The notes under the pieces: model-generated | Databases searched by the model: none | What the model saw: only the letters and a program-made list of their open reading frames with translations | What the model was told of the DNA's origin: nothing | In this document: positions 1 to 11,744 of the stretch, one piece after another | How positions within the stretch are numbered: position 1 is the first letter of the stretch | Layout of the letters: each line of letters starts with the position of its first letter | Translations under genes and position numbers: made by a program | DNA from: Triatoma infestans | Taxonomy: Eukaryota > Arthropoda > Insecta > Hemiptera > Reduviidae | Assembly (NCBI GenBank): GCA_011037195.1 | Contig: JAAEAF010002489.1 | Span: 62,001 to 126,000 of the forward strand | DNA: 64,000 nucleotides | Reading direction: 5' to 3'

Positions 1-639
1 GGATGCACAGCCTGAATAAGAGGAAGTGTTGCAGTATTAATGGGGGAATGGGGTGGCGCTGTCGTCACCCATTCGTCAGGAAATTTCTCATGTAATCTGA
101 TTTGGCTACAGCATCAGGAGACAATAACGGTCGCAAATAACTTTGTCAACGCTAACTCTCTCTCTATTCACCTCCTATTCGCCACCACCCCCTGGCTACT
201 CTACCACTGATTCTCCATCACTCTCAATTTCTCACTCTCCAACCACTTTCTCTATTGCTCTCCCACAATCTTATTCTTCGTCTCTTCCTCCTGCCTTTCT
301 CCCACACTACTCAACCTTTTCAAATAATATACCTCCATAATGGACGACTCTATTCAATTCGAATACTATAGTAGACTGTTGTAAGCTTTAGACGCCTGTT
401 CTACTAATCAACGAATGTCTCTCTGTACTACTTTTCGTACTTTAAATAAAATCAACTTTAGACGAGTTGACAGCAATGTTGAATACTAACCAATTAAACA
501 AGAAAAAAAAAGAATTGAACTCTAACAAGTTGGGCGCCAAGTGAAATTTAGCAGCTATGCCATGCCCTCCGTGGTGGAGTGTTCAGTAATAACCTATCGG
601 ACAGTAGCGGAAACTGTTAGTCGTGTCTAAACATGACAT
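1..639. other. AT-rich stretch without a recognisable gene
   Basis: The only open frame (143-340) is a low-complexity Ser/Pro/Tyr-rich translation of a pyrimidine-rich stretch (ctctct, caccacccc), so I do not call it a gene. Nothing else is recognised before the reverse transcriptase fragment. Confidence 0.6.
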
Positions 640-1735
640 GATGGTTTATAAAGCATTTAGAAAGTAACGGTATCATCAGAGAGGAGCAGTTTGGCTTTAG
701 GTCTAGCCTGTCCACAACTGCCCAGATAACTAGGCTAGTGGACAGCACAACTGCTGCTTTCCATCACCGTAAACATACAGGTTTGGTGCTGATGGACATT
801 CAGAAGGCTTTTGATACATTCTGGCACGATGGTCTACTCTCTAGACTGATCAATTATAACTTCCCTCCCTACATCACCAAAATTGTTCATTCCTACTTGG
901 TAAACAGAAAATTCCGTGTCAACATAAACCCCACCCTCTCTGAAGCTCACAAAATTGCTGCCGGAGTTCCTCAGGGTTCAATCATCGGCCCGGTGCTCTT
1001 TCTTATATATTTCAATACGCTGCCTATCCCTAAAAACGTTAGCTTGGCCTTATATGCTGACGACGTTGCTCTCTTTTCTTCCTCATGGAGAATTGACACA
1101 ATTGCGCTCAGATTGTCAGAAGCAATGGCCTGCATCAGCAGATACTGTGATAGGTGGAAAATTAAAATTAACAGCAGCAAACCGAAGCCATTTTATTTTC
1201 CAAGCGAAGACCCGTACTTTGGAAAGAAGTACACTTCCAAGGGCAGGCAGTGCCTTGGTCTAGCTCCGTTCGCTATCTAGGTGTCACTCTCGACCGTAAA
1301 CTTACCTTTACGCCTCACGTAAAGGAACGTATTAACAAAGGCAAGGCGGCGATCCGAGCACTATTTCCGCTATTCTGCAGAGGGTCTAAACTGGCCCCTA
1401 GCAACAAGCTGTTGCTATATAAGTTAGTTGTCAAACCCATGCTATTGTATGCATGCTCCTCCTGGAGTATTACCTGCAGAACTAATATCGATGGCCTGCA
1501 AATAATCCAAAACAAGTTTTTAAGGCTAGCAACGAACTCGCCACGGTACACTAGAATTAAGGATTTGCACAAGTATTGCAAAATGGACGAAATAGAAGTA
1601 TGCATTTTCCTTGCAACTGAAACATTTTTGGCCTTTACTAGTCTTAGTAATAACTCGCTTTGCAGGAACATAGGCGACTATGACGTTGGAGTTGATTACA
1701 GGCATCGCAGGGTGAGAAACATGCTCATATAAAGG
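640..1735 (+). pseudogene. Jockey-type non-LTR retrotransposon reverse transcriptase, 5'-truncated and frameshifted
   Basis: The frame opens at about 640 (no ATG; a TGA lies just upstream) and reads REEQFGFR, a typical mid-RT motif. It continues with LVLMDIQKAFDTFWH (first catalytic Asp), GVPQGSIIGPVLF (template grip) and LYADDVALF (catalytic Asp pair, near 1053-1080). Near 1250 the coding switches to another frame, which continues with SVRYLGVTLDRKLTF and the jockey C-terminal thumb and tail, ending at TAA 1730-1732. Endonuclease, ORF1 and the RT N-terminus are missing. This is a dead 5'-truncated copy, as is usual for target-primed reverse transcription. Jockey assignment rests on motif resemblance only. 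Confidence 0.85.
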
Positions 1736-1905
1736 GAGTTTGTATTGCTTGGGTTTTTGCCATTTTTCCCCCCTTAATATAACTGTTTCGTTTGTTTAAC
1801 TTTTTATTAATGTAAATAGTTAGGAGGTTACAGTATAAACTGAAACTCCATGTAAAAACTGTACATATGTATATATAATATTTTGAAATAAATGAATTGA
1901 ATGAT
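1736..1905 (+). other. 3' UTR and tail of the jockey fragment
   Basis: AT-rich sequence follows the RT stop. AATAAA at 1887-1892 is followed at once by short TGAATTGAATGA repeats, the kind of short A-rich or simple-repeat tail seen in jockey-like elements. The exact 3' boundary is inferred. Confidence 0.5.
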
Positions 1906-2118
1906 GGTTTATGTCTGTACAAGGCAGAAATGTTTATTGTGTATCCTTGCAGTGTATACTTTGGCTGCAATCACTACTATTTACTGTTTGAATTAAGATG
2001 AACAGGGTCAGAAAATACTATCTACAGAAGTAAGGAATTACTAAGGCTTTTGTCAAACAGTAACGTCAAGCTTTTCTGTAAAGTACCAGTTAAAATAAGA
2101 TTTATAGTTTTATCACTT

Positions 2119-2300
2119 ACATAATAGTAATATAGGTATATACAACATGATAGTAATATAGGTATATACAACATGATAGTAATATAGGTATATACAACAT
2201 GATAGTAATATAGGTATATACAACATGATAGTAATATAGGTATATACAACATGATAGTAATATAGGTATATACAACATGATAGTAATATAGGTATATACA
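2119..2300 (+). repeat. Tandem repeat, 26-bp unit, 7 copies
   Basis: Exactly seven head-to-tail copies of a 26-bp unit containing ACATGATAGTAATATAGG; only the first differs (ACATAATAG). Open frames across it on the minus strand are artefacts of the period, because 3 x 26 nt gives a 26-residue peptide period in any frame. They are not genes. Confidence 0.95.
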
Positions 2301-2304
2301 TTAC

Positions 2305-2830
2305 ATGCATCGCTAAAATTACAAATTCGAAGAAAACCGGTTGATCGGAATTGCGACTTTACTGAATAGCTGTTTTTTCTTTTTTAGTTGTTTGGAATTT
2401 TCTCTAAAACGTTTTATAATGATTTCCTTTAAACTTGGTATGCTAACTGTGCAGATATGAACGTAATCACTTTTATTTGAAATATTTTTCCCCCAAAAAA
2501 TTATTTTAGTTAGTTGTGTGGTATTTATGGGTTGAATATCAAATGTTATATGTAGCTGATGCAGTGTTTTTGGTGCGCTTCACTGGACTACAATAGAATC
2601 TTCACTTGCCTACCAACCAAGGTTAGTAGCCACGGTTAGATCTGTGGAAATCATTAGAGATATTTTCCGTGATAGCCTGCTTCTTTTTGTGGTCATCGAC
2701 CACAAAAAATCTTTTATATTTAAGTGAGGAATAATATATGTAAAATTTGAGCTTAAATTTTTTTTTCATTTTATGTATAAATGTAAGAGAACGTAGTGTG
2801 AGTCTTTCACACCAGACTTTTTTTACTTTT
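2305..2830 (-). repeat. Dispersed hairpin-ended repeat (candidate HINE-like), minus copy, interrupted
   Basis: 2320-2510 matches the body of the ~1-kb dispersed repeat seen complete at 45658-46653, in reverse: 'gaagaaaaccggttgatcgg', 'cacttttatttgaaatattttt'. 2780-2825 is its reversed 5' end ('gtgtgagtctttcacaccaga'). The two parts are separated by unrelated sequence that includes the fragment at 2640-2712. Confidence 0.6.
2640..2712 (-). repeat. Fragment of the hammerhead-associated repeat
   Basis: 'agagatattttccgtgatagcctgctt' followed by 'tggtcatcgacc' recurs at 40105-40160, 40233-40290, 6335-6395 (partly) and 63880-63985. In the better copies this block sits directly beside a hammerhead-like core; here the core is absent and the sequence runs into AT-rich DNA. 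The fragment lies inside the dispersed repeat at 2305-2830 and so probably arrived later. Confidence 0.6.
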
Positions 2831-2929
2831 TATTATTAGATCTAATAATACTGTTTTATTATATTATGATAGTTTTCTACATTATATTAGTATTGTTAAG
2901 AATTTTTAGTTATTACTAGCTTTGACGAT

Positions 2930-4640
2930 TCGCTAAATGTATATTTTGCGTATTCAGGGGACCTCAAAAACATAAATTTCCCCAAATGAAACAAAAACTA
3001 AGCCACAATTGCAATGCTTCCTCTCACATCAACAATATAAAGTTATAGATACCAGAACTAGATCTAGGGGACGGATCATGGAAAATGTTTGTCAGTAGAG
3101 GAAAAATATGGGAAGAAAGAGGAGGGAATTACATGGAAAGCCTGGGGAATTATGAAGGAATATTAAAAGGATTATAGAATCTGGGTGGCAGAATCTGGAG
3201 CACGAATAATGGAAGGTGATCATACTCCAGGAAGGGACCAGAAATTTCAAGGCTTATTCCAGTGGAGCTGAATTAAATTAGCAAGTGCAGAGAAATCAAA
3301 AGATTTAATATTTATAAGGTTTTTATTTCTCAAACGATAGAACCAGTTTTGAAATTTAAATAATACATCTTGTAAAATATATTATGAATATATAATTCTT
3401 TTGACTAGATTATGTATTCAAATACGTTGTGCTAAAAACTTGTATTTCCTACTAATAATTATTAAGTTAAATAGAAAAATGTACGTACTCATAAGTTTCT
3501 TGAATAACTTTTCAATCTGACTTAGTTTTCAATCCTGCCTATTTAGAAAGTTTAAAGAAGTTTCTTAAATTAAAAAAGAAAATAAATGGAAAAAAATATA
3601 TATATAAAAGAAAGAAAACTTATTTCAAATATTAATGGATGACAGATCTCTGGAGGCATTTTAGTTTGAGGGGGAAAATATCACAAGTGTCAATCGTATG
3701 CTAATCTGAATTCGACATGGGAAAAAGATTAGCATTACAGAACTTATAAAAGATGTTATTATTAAAAAAAAAAGAATCTCTCTGTGAAGATTTTCATTTG
3801 ATATGAAAAAAAAGTAATCTTCAACTGTTTTAATAACTTTTCCTTTTTGAAACTTTTGACGTACTAAAAGTGTGTTTTGCTTTGAACTACTTACTAGGGA
3901 AAAATTGTATAAAAAAAGAAAAAAAATGAGTTCTTATTTAGCATGATTATGTTTCTAATAAATAGAGAGCAAAAAAATCCAATTAAACTAGAAACTGACA
4001 TCATTTTTTAGCTCAAGTAAGAAATTGGATATGAATATTTTAGATTAGCAGCGTCAAGGACAAAAGTTTGAAAGTCCAAGATAACACATACTTACACGTT
4101 ATCAAAAAATTTTCAAAGTTTAATATTGTACCCAAAATACAAGGTTTTCGGTCTAAAAAAAGGATTTGACAAAAATAGTATAATCGCAGCTGGACTGTAT
4201 ATGCATATTAGCACGTGAACACCTTGGAAAATTTCTTAATTAAAATACACGTTCATACTTTGAGATTAGCTATAGCTAGTCTGTGAAAACCTGTAGCTGG
4301 TTAAAATGAATTATTGTTTTCACAGCTCTGACACTGAAGCCGCTATTTGTAAACACTAATCGTAATGATGCTTATTGATGCAAGTAGTAGTACGGGTAAG
4401 TATTACTATAACACTTCTTGAGGAGTGCAGAGTTGTAAACATAGGTAGAGCGCGTTAGTGTTAACTTTTTAATTTGCCTGCTTCCTTGTACTAGTACAGT
4501 AGCAGAGTGGTCAAACAGCCAACAATAGCCAACGTTATTAAAAAGATTATTTTACTGAGACTATTATTGGCTGTTTTTTTTACCACCCTATACTGCAATT
4601 GTTATTATTTTGGAAAAATTAGGCCCAAACCAATAACCAT
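2930..4640. other. AT-rich noncoding stretch
   Basis: No open frame of note. 2935-3040 resembles the 3' part of the dispersed repeat ('attcaggggacctcaaaaacataaatttcc'). A short imperfect hairpin lies at 4509-4583. The rest holds A/T runs and nothing I recognise. Confidence 0.5.
4509..4583. repeat. Short imperfect inverted repeat (possible MITE remnant)
   Basis: Left arm 'aacagccaacaatag' pairs with right arm 'ctattattggctgtt' (one mismatch in 15). The arms lie close together and are bordered by GGT...ACC. It could be a tiny foldback element; no target duplication is clear. Confidence 0.4.
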
Positions 4641-5000
4641 GAGTTATTGTCCATTCACAAAACATTGAATAAACCCAACAATCCTTTTCCCTACCCAACA
4701 AAAGGAGTGAGTGGTTTCCCGAAATTAACAGGATTGCAGGTCTGGAAGTGCCGGCGGCTGTCTAGTTTTTCCGCTTCTTCTATATCTATGGTCAATGACT
4801 CGAAGTCTCAGGGAATTGCGGGATATTGGGTTCAGTATGTGATGGGGGACATTAGGCTCACGGCTTATTGGCTTTGTATCGCTTGTTGCGTAAATGCTTT
4901 GTGTCAGAGGTTAATGCAAGTTAACCGAAGGATATCACAATAGATCCCGTTTGGGAGGAGGTGATTGTGGGCAATTTGAGACCACTATCTAATCCTTATT
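4640..5000 (+). other. GC-richer island with a 98-codon open frame, unidentified
   Basis: Base composition is clearly less AT-rich than the surroundings. The open frame 4647-4943 has no motif I recognise. The segment ends in 'ctaatccttattctattctac', which resembles the simple TTCTA/CTAATT tails of the non-LTR elements at 16231-16246 and 20390-20400. The island may therefore be the 3' end of another retroelement rather than a gene. Confidence 0.35.
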
Positions 5001-6640
5001 CTATTCTACATATAGTATATTTTGTTTCAATACCACTTTTCTTTGTAACTTTTTTCAAAGAGGAAATTGATTTGGGATCTACCGAGAGAGCTAGAACATC
5101 ACTTTTTCCTCAGAAGTGCGGTTTTATTCTAGTGTAAGTTTCTCCACTTTTATATTGCTGCAGATTATAGTAAAAAATCCTAAATCATGAATTTGAGAAT
5201 TACAATAAGATCCTAAAGAAATAAAGAAAATAAAAATAAATAAATAAGAATTTCTTCATCAAAATTTTGTGAACACAAAGTTGGTTTTGTTGTCGAATGA
5301 CTTCCAGCCGGCCTTTTTATTGCTAAAGCCCAGAATCTTTTGAAAGTTTCAAGTGCATCATGAAATGCCGACAGAGAGTGGGTTAAAATAACGAGTAACA
5401 AGGAAAACTGGTAATAAAAACACACGTCAACGACAGAATTTCTAGCAGCTAAAGCTGGATAGACAAGTATATAAACATCCCCTTTCTCAAGAGGGATCTT
5501 TTATATGACACCGTCTGAAGAGAGATTAGTTTTTTTTCTCCTTTTAAGGATTTCGTCCTTTACAGGAGAAGAAAAAAATTCCGTAGAAACCAAAATTTCC
5601 AAAAGCTACATTGATTTGCACAGTGATGAAGAGTAAATACAAATAAATTATACGTTTTTATTTTTTTAATTTGATGTTCATAGGGCCTGACGATTTGATA
5701 ACCAGTTTTTTTTTTAATTAAATAAAGGAAATGCCACTTGACGTAATATTTTTCTGCTGCCCCAGAATTGCTGAACATAGAAATGGAATGGAAATTTGGA
5801 ATCTTATAATAAAAAAGACTTTACTGGTAATAAGACGTAGTATTGCGATCGTGTCAAATTTGAAAAATGGAGTATTTAGGGGAAACACATTTTACGAAAA
5901 ACATTTTTAGCGAATGGCCTGTGTTTGTGTGTGTGTGTCTTTTTCAAAAACGAAAAAAGCAGGAAGTTGATATTCCGTTCAGTTACCTCCACCGCTTCCG
6001 TAAGCGCGACTTTGTTGAATGGTTTGTTATCAGATTCTCGAGATTTCCATAAATTCTCATAATAAAGTCATTCGCGTATAGTAAACTTTAAAGAAAATCG
6101 GTAGTGTTTTTCCTAAAATGCTAGTTCAGTTTCAATAATCACACCCCCAAGTGTTGGATGTTTCCATTTTTAAAGGATACAATATGCCCCTTTAAAGACC
6201 GTAACATGTGTTTTTTCCCCATTCAGGAACCAAAACCTCTCTTAACCTAGTTAGGCCCTATCAAAATCATTCAAATACCAGTGTATCAACTAAATTTGCT
6301 CTGTACAAATCTATGTTATCACACTGTTTGACACATTAAAAGAAGCATGCTATCACAGAAAATATCTCTGATACTCTGATTCAATAATCAATTTGACCGA
6401 AAAACACGTTCCTAATTGAAACATAAAATTTTATTTGTATGCAATCATAAATTTTATTTATGATTACACTCAAACTTTACGCTCTAAATCTATTTTATTC
6501 GTACGCATAAGACCCTCATTTCATTTCAAAATGTTTATAAAAATATTTTCTCCTATAACAAGAAAAGAGAAAGTAAAAAGCCTGGTATGGAACATTCAAA
6601 CGACTTCCTGTCATGGAATTGCTCTCAATTGTGGGAGTCA
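5000..6640. other. Noncoding stretch with repeat debris
   Basis: No supported gene. 5835-6060 is a minus-strand piece of the dispersed repeat ('cgatcgtgtcaaattt', 'aaaaacgaaaaaagcagg', with an internal GT run). 6335-6395 carries 'gctatcacagaaaatatctctgat', the block that flanks the hammerhead-like motif elsewhere. The remainder is AT-rich. Confidence 0.5.
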
Positions 6641-6960
6641 AGCGAGCATTGCTGTGAGGAACCTTCCTAGGACTTTGATGCAGGCCCGAAGACTTGTTTA
6701 GACAGTTACGCCCGGAAAAGATCCAGATGTTTGCATAAGTCTGAGTAGAAATAGGCTTCGCGTGATGACAGTTTACCTCAATGGGCACTGTAGCCTGAGA
6801 GGCGTCTAAAAAAGCTAGGCCTGGAAAGTGATAGTCCTGCAAATTCTGTGGGGATTTGGAACAGAATCCTGACGGACTGCGCTGCGCAACGATTGAAAGA
6901 AGAATGAGGTGCTTGGGCATCTACGAGGTGTTCTAGGAGACATTATCCTCTATAAGATTT
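6640..6960 (+). pseudogene. C-terminal fragment of an RNase-H-type non-LTR retrotransposon polyprotein
   Basis: A short stretch reads YLNGHCSLRG then KKLGLESD. After a frame change it reads CKFCGDLEQNPDG and RMRCLGIYEVF. This resembles the LTGHCSLRRHL...CRFC...H...C knuckle found after the RNase H domain of LOA/I/R1-group elements, as in the better preserved copies at 15890-16215 and 20050-20320. Frameshifts and loss of the knuckle His show it is dead. Upstream RNase H is not visible. Confidence 0.5.
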
Positions 6961-7590
6961 ACTCAGATTTTAAAATTTCTTAGAAGAAATCAATCTGGAA
7001 GGGATGCTGTTATTTGAAAGATTTCACTTCGGCACCAGCAGGGGGCACTAGACCTCTTTGAACGGCGAGCACTTTGTCCCTTAAAATGAAATGTCTGGTC
7101 ATTTTAGCTTTTTAAGGGGGGAAGAGGATGAACTGTTAGTACGTTAGGAAAGCAAAAGATTATTTAAGTAAAACCTGAAGACTCTTGAGATTCTTCCAAT
7201 TAAGTGTTGAATCATCCACGAGGCGGCTTTGGAGCCTACTTATCTCAAGACTAGACTACTAAGTCAAGCAGTTATTCCGGTTAAGTAAGAGAGTCAAAGC
7301 TGACCTTTAAAAGTCCGTTGATTGTGAACCATTTGGAAACCACAATCATTCTTTCATCGTAGCGTATTAACAAAGAATGTGGTAGAAACTAGGTTTACTT
7401 AGGAACCGACTATAGTTTGTGTCAGCTAAAGACTAGTTGAAGAGATCTTAAAATTATAGTTTAATTCCTTATTAATCTGAACGGATAAACCAGCAGCAGC
7501 TTTTATTCTCTATCAGTTCAACCTCTTCATATGGTTAACATTTAATAATTCAACGGAAAATATAATTTAAATAGCGTAGATATGAATTTT
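6960..7590. other. Stretch without recognisable features
   Basis: I see no gene or clear repeat before the tandem array at 7597. Confidence 0.4.
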
Positions 7591-7596
7591 GATTAA

Positions 7597-7696
7597 TACC
7601 AAGGATTGATTTATACCAAGGATTGATTTATACCAAGGATTGATTTATACCAAGGATTGATTTATACCAAGGATTGATTTATACCAAGGATTGATT
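7597..7696 (+). repeat. Tandem repeat, 17-bp unit, about 6 copies
   Basis: Unit TACCAAGGATTGATTTA repeated nearly perfectly; the last copy breaks off after 'accaaggattgatt'. Confidence 0.95.
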
Positions 7697-7860
7697 GTCG
7701 CAAGTGGTCATTGGAGATTTTCACCTATATGGAGAGAGAGATACCGTTGCATATTCGCTGCCATTGCAAGGATCTAGTAAGAGTTAGTTTGCTTCAATTG
7801 CACTTAGAATCGCGCTTGGTAACGAACTATACTGACAGCAATCAACTTCATTTACAATGG

Positions 7861-8227
7861 TGTAAGGGTGTTGTGAGGAGATGTTGGTTGTTGATGATGA
7901 TAATAAACACCTTAAGATTGGTTTAAAATATATAATTGATATGTGTCTATATATAACTGACTGCCAGGGACTTTACACTTTAGAATTTAGAACTGAACTG
8001 AACTGACAGACTGACGTGGCTAAAATGATATGTACGGAGTGTGAATCAACAGAATGATGTCTGATGTGTAAGACTGAATTGAACAGAATGATCCTTGACT
8101 GTCTCTCTCTCATATATATATATATATATACACTGGCCGAGCCTCTCCTCTCTATGCGAGAGGGGCTGTTTCTCTCCGCTAGAGTGGATGAGTGGTGGGG
8201 GTTCACTGGTTCACTAAAACCCCTACA
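7861..8227 (-). mobile_element. Solo LTR, diverged relative of the Gypsy LTR at 28590
   Basis: On the minus strand this begins TGTAGGGG and ends CCCTTACA. It follows the 28590-28925 LTR along most of its length: 'gtgaacccccaccactcatccactctagcg', a TATATA run, 'gccacgtcagtctgtc', 'caaccaacatctcctc'. It is flanked by a 4-bp direct repeat ATGG (7857-7860 and 8228-8231), the same duplication length as the full element. No internal region is present, so this is what LTR-LTR recombination leaves. Confidence 0.85.
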
Positions 8228-8231
8228 ATGG

Positions 8232-9690
8232 TAACGGTGAGTGCGGGTCATTTGTCAACACCCATTTTTTCATACTAGCAAATTCTAGTAGGGATCCCGT
8301 CTTACATAAATTAATAATATGACATGTAAATATTTTTATAAAGAATTGGGCGCTACAATATTTACAAATAAGTTAAATAGAAAACTCTACAGAGTTTGTT
8401 TGAAATTGTATAATATTCTAAGTTTGTGTGTGTGTGTTTGTCTTAAATAATGGTGTTTGTAATATACGATGAGAATATGTGTGATTAGGTGAGTTGGTTT
8501 ATACGTATTCATACAGACATTAGTTATTTTCCCGTATTATTGTTGAAAGCAATTAATTCTAAAGTGAAAATGGCAAGGTATGAGCGGAAGGAAGCACGTC
8601 CTAACAGAAAGGATCGGATGGTAAGAAAGAGAGAAATGTGATGGAAGGGACAAAGAGAGACGGGAGAGAGAAAGATATTGCAGGATAATGTGAGTGAAAC
8701 AGAGAGAGACAAATGTTCGCTTTCACTCTATAACAATGTTGGAAGGTAACAAACATCCAGGATTTTCATTAGGTAAAGCTAATTGTTATCTGCAAATTGT
8801 TCCATATTAATTCTCTTTTACAATCCACTTATTTCGTTACCTTAATACATATTGTATTTATATTCACAAGCAATATCCGCCTCTCATCCAATTATAATTA
8901 ATCGGATTATTTGCCCTTGCTAGTGAATAAATGTTTTCAACAGAAATTTGAAAAAGAAATGTATTGGTTATTATTATTACAATTTGTCTGCTCTGATGGT
9001 CGAAATCCTGCGCTAATCTAAGCTTTCCGGTCTAATTAGCTCTGTACCGAGGAAAAAACTGCAACAACGGCTCGTGTCGCAGCTAAATAGTAGATCCCAC
9101 GTCCGAGGTCCATTCTCCTAAGACACAGATGCCTGAACAAACAAGACAATAACTATACAGGTCTAACTTCTTTCTCAGTTATCCTCTTCAACTAAAGATC
9201 TTGTACCAGTTTTTCCATTTATTTCAAACAATTTACGTATCATAAGATGAATAAGGTTTTTATATAAGAAATCCGGCAGGAGCCCCAGAAAATAGAGGTG
9301 CATCCTTAAACCTCAATTGCTATTTAGATATCAAATAGATGGTCAAGAAAAAGTCATTTAAGACAAAGCAAAATATCACTGCCACCAAAATTTGGATTTC
9401 CAATAAATATTTTAGGAAACGATACAAAGGATGAATACTCTACTCTAAGCTGCTCCCTACATACATAGACATTTTTCAAGGTCTTACTACCAGCTTCCAG
9501 GACTAATGAAGGAAAGAGGATGCCTAATCTAGTTAGAACTCTATACCTTCTTCTCTTTACTAGAGATTTTCTCATGTGAAAAGATCATCAGAATCAAAAT
9601 GGAAGTGAAAACCCATGAATTTGTTTCCTTCAATGCAGCCAAACCACCCTCTTCATACGGGGAAGGTACCAAGCTCTACGCTATCCAAAG
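8232..9690. other. Stretch without a supported gene
   Basis: Short open frames here show no recognisable domain. A small GT run lies near 8427-8440. Nothing else is called. Confidence 0.4.
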
Positions 9691-9699
9691 CCCCTCTGG

Positions 9700-10140
9700 G
9701 TTCATGTAGCCAACCTAAAGAAAATCAGAAATAAATTCGGGTCTATAAAAAAATCCACATCGGATCCGTACATCAAGATTTACAGAAATCAGAACAAATT
9801 AGACAATAACCTTTTGAGGAAACATCCAAATTCTTCTACTGTTCCAACCTAATCTCTTCACAACCCCAGCACTCTATCATGAGATGGATTGGTTTTTCTT
9901 TCTGTGTCTCACAAAATCTACAAAAGAGTTCTGGCACTAAAGCTGTCCTATTACGTATAGATGTCGCCTTAAACCACAATGCCTAGTAATAGTCCAGACC
10001 GAGGGAAAATTCGTGAAAGACAGCAGGATCTCACCATCAATCCTTTGAATCGACATTTTATACTGCTGACCACAGAATGTTCTCATCTGCGAGGATGAAT
10101 GCTGCCTGTGCGTGAAAGCCTGGAACAGATATTTGATCAA
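9700..10140 (-). pseudogene. C-terminal zinc-knuckle fragment of a non-LTR retrotransposon (minus strand)
   Basis: Reading leftward, the minus strand gives FPSVWTITRHCGLRRHLYVIG and, in another frame, CRFCETQKEKPIHLMIEC (C-x2-C-x8-H-x4-C). This is the conserved tail of RNase-H-type non-LTR polyproteins, LTGHCxLxxHLxxxG followed by a CCHC knuckle. The frame change and short length show a decayed 5'-truncated copy. It is the same class as 15890-16215 but too diverged to assign a family. Confidence 0.6.
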
Positions 10141-11560
10141 AGATAAAGTAACTTCTGAATCGCTTTTGTCTCACAACTACATTTACTTTTTAGAATTCTT
10201 TCTGTTCAGAAAAATCTCAGTTGGTACCCTATTAGTATAATGATTAGTGGTAGGAACTGCTTTGGTAAATTCTTAGTAATGTTCGCTTCCGAATTCGTCC
10301 ATTTATCTAAACCTACCGTTGCTACTGTCACCTTGGTTATAATAGACAACGGGGAAAGATAAAATTAGTAAAATGCCGATAACATTATCAGAATAGAAGA
10401 TAATAACTAGAATCTCTCAGTGTAGACACCAAACAAATAGAAACTTCCGTACAGACAGAGAAAAGACTAATAGCGTCTCAATAATCTAACAACAATAAGT
10501 TAATAAAATTACAAGAGGTTGCGTGAGTGGTAAGAGAAAGTAAGAGAAAATCTCATAGTGCTAGTTCCGGTGGATTAAGCAGTATTATAGATCAACGGCA
10601 AAGTTGTTCTTCATATAACTGAATTTTACGGCTTTATGTTTGAACGAAACTATGTGGGTGGGGCTTAATTGAATTAAAAAGTTTAAAATATTTATCTAGA
10701 TTTTTTTAGAATTTTTTACTAAACCATTTTCTAGACGGTAAATGATTGATAACAGGTTCATTGAACCCCGCACAAGGTTACATGATACGCTTTATAGGTT
10801 AATCCGGTATTTAGACAGTCAAGTCAAGAGACAGTCTGTCAAGTTTTAATAGGATACATTGTAGTCTGGATTACACAGCTTGTCTGGATAACTTTTGCAC
10901 GATTATGTCCTTAGTATCGTCTTTAGTATCACTTACATATTTATGAAACGAAACGTGAGTTTATAAATATATATGTGTGTGTGTGTGCGTGTGCGTGTGT
11001 GTCTAGGAAAAACTCCACCAACTGGAAGTGCGATTTACACAATTTTTTATTTTTAATTTTTGAGATTTTCTGCATTGGTTCGAAACACTATTCCAGAGAA
11101 AGAGATTTTTGGGGTATTCTGGGTGAGATCGGCAAGTTAAGCTTACCTAGAGAAGGCTACTTCAGTAAAATGTATGGTTTCAGCTTGTAATAGAAGTACT
11201 AAATTATATTAAAAGCGATTCTAGAATCATTTAAATTTAACCAAAAATTAACCAGAAGTGCCAATTTATAGAATAAGTTTCTGCCTTTTCTGGAAGTTTC
11301 ACGGTAGGGCCACCATTTTCTTTAAACTTAGCATACTAATTCTTCAGTTCCTTCAGCCGGCCATATGTCGGAACCATGGACTGTACCTAGACAACAGGCA
11401 CCTATTTGGAACCCCTTACACATGACGCTGTGAACGAATCGAACTACACAAAAAAGACTTGCTCCTAGCCAGATCGAAACTAAGACTTTATAATAGAAGA
11501 CGACTTATCTATCTCGTTTAACACCTAAAGCTTAAAGAGTTGAACTTTACTATAGGCAAA
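10141..11560. other. AT-rich stretch with a decayed dispersed-repeat copy
   Basis: 10960-11345 is a degenerate minus copy of the dispersed repeat: a GT microsatellite at 10974-11001, 'aaaaactccaccaactggaagtgcgattt', then 'attttctttaaacttagcatacta'. No gene is supported in the rest. Confidence 0.45.
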
Positions 11561-11564
11561 ATGG

Positions 11565-11700
11565 TTTAATATCAATAAATTGCAAGCATTTCAATCTAAA
11601 ATCCTCCTTCGCATTGTAAAAGTTTCGTACTATGCCAGTGACCTAACTATACATAAAGATGTTTTTGGTGTTCGTTTAGATCGCTCTATTCATTTTAGAC
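11565..11700 (+). pseudogene. Jockey-type RT C-terminal remnant
   Basis: Reads AFQSKILLRIVKVSYYASDL then TIHKDVFGVR. This matches the jockey C-terminal signature (QsKiLR.i..apwyvsn.tiH.Dl) and the related piece around 1505-1575. Only about 45 codons survive. Confidence 0.6.
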
Positions 11701-11744
11701 ATGACGATTATCTATGAAGAAAGTGGTTCTCTTATTACCAATTG

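Noticed and set aside
2119..2300. CRISPR-like array
   Set aside because: Units are contiguous with no unique spacers, in clearly eukaryotic DNA. The same applies to 7597-7696 and 37804-37989.
2022..2310. Overlapping minus-strand open frames of repeated Tyr/Ile/Leu-rich peptide
   Set aside because: They are translations of the 26-bp tandem array; the period forces all frames open.
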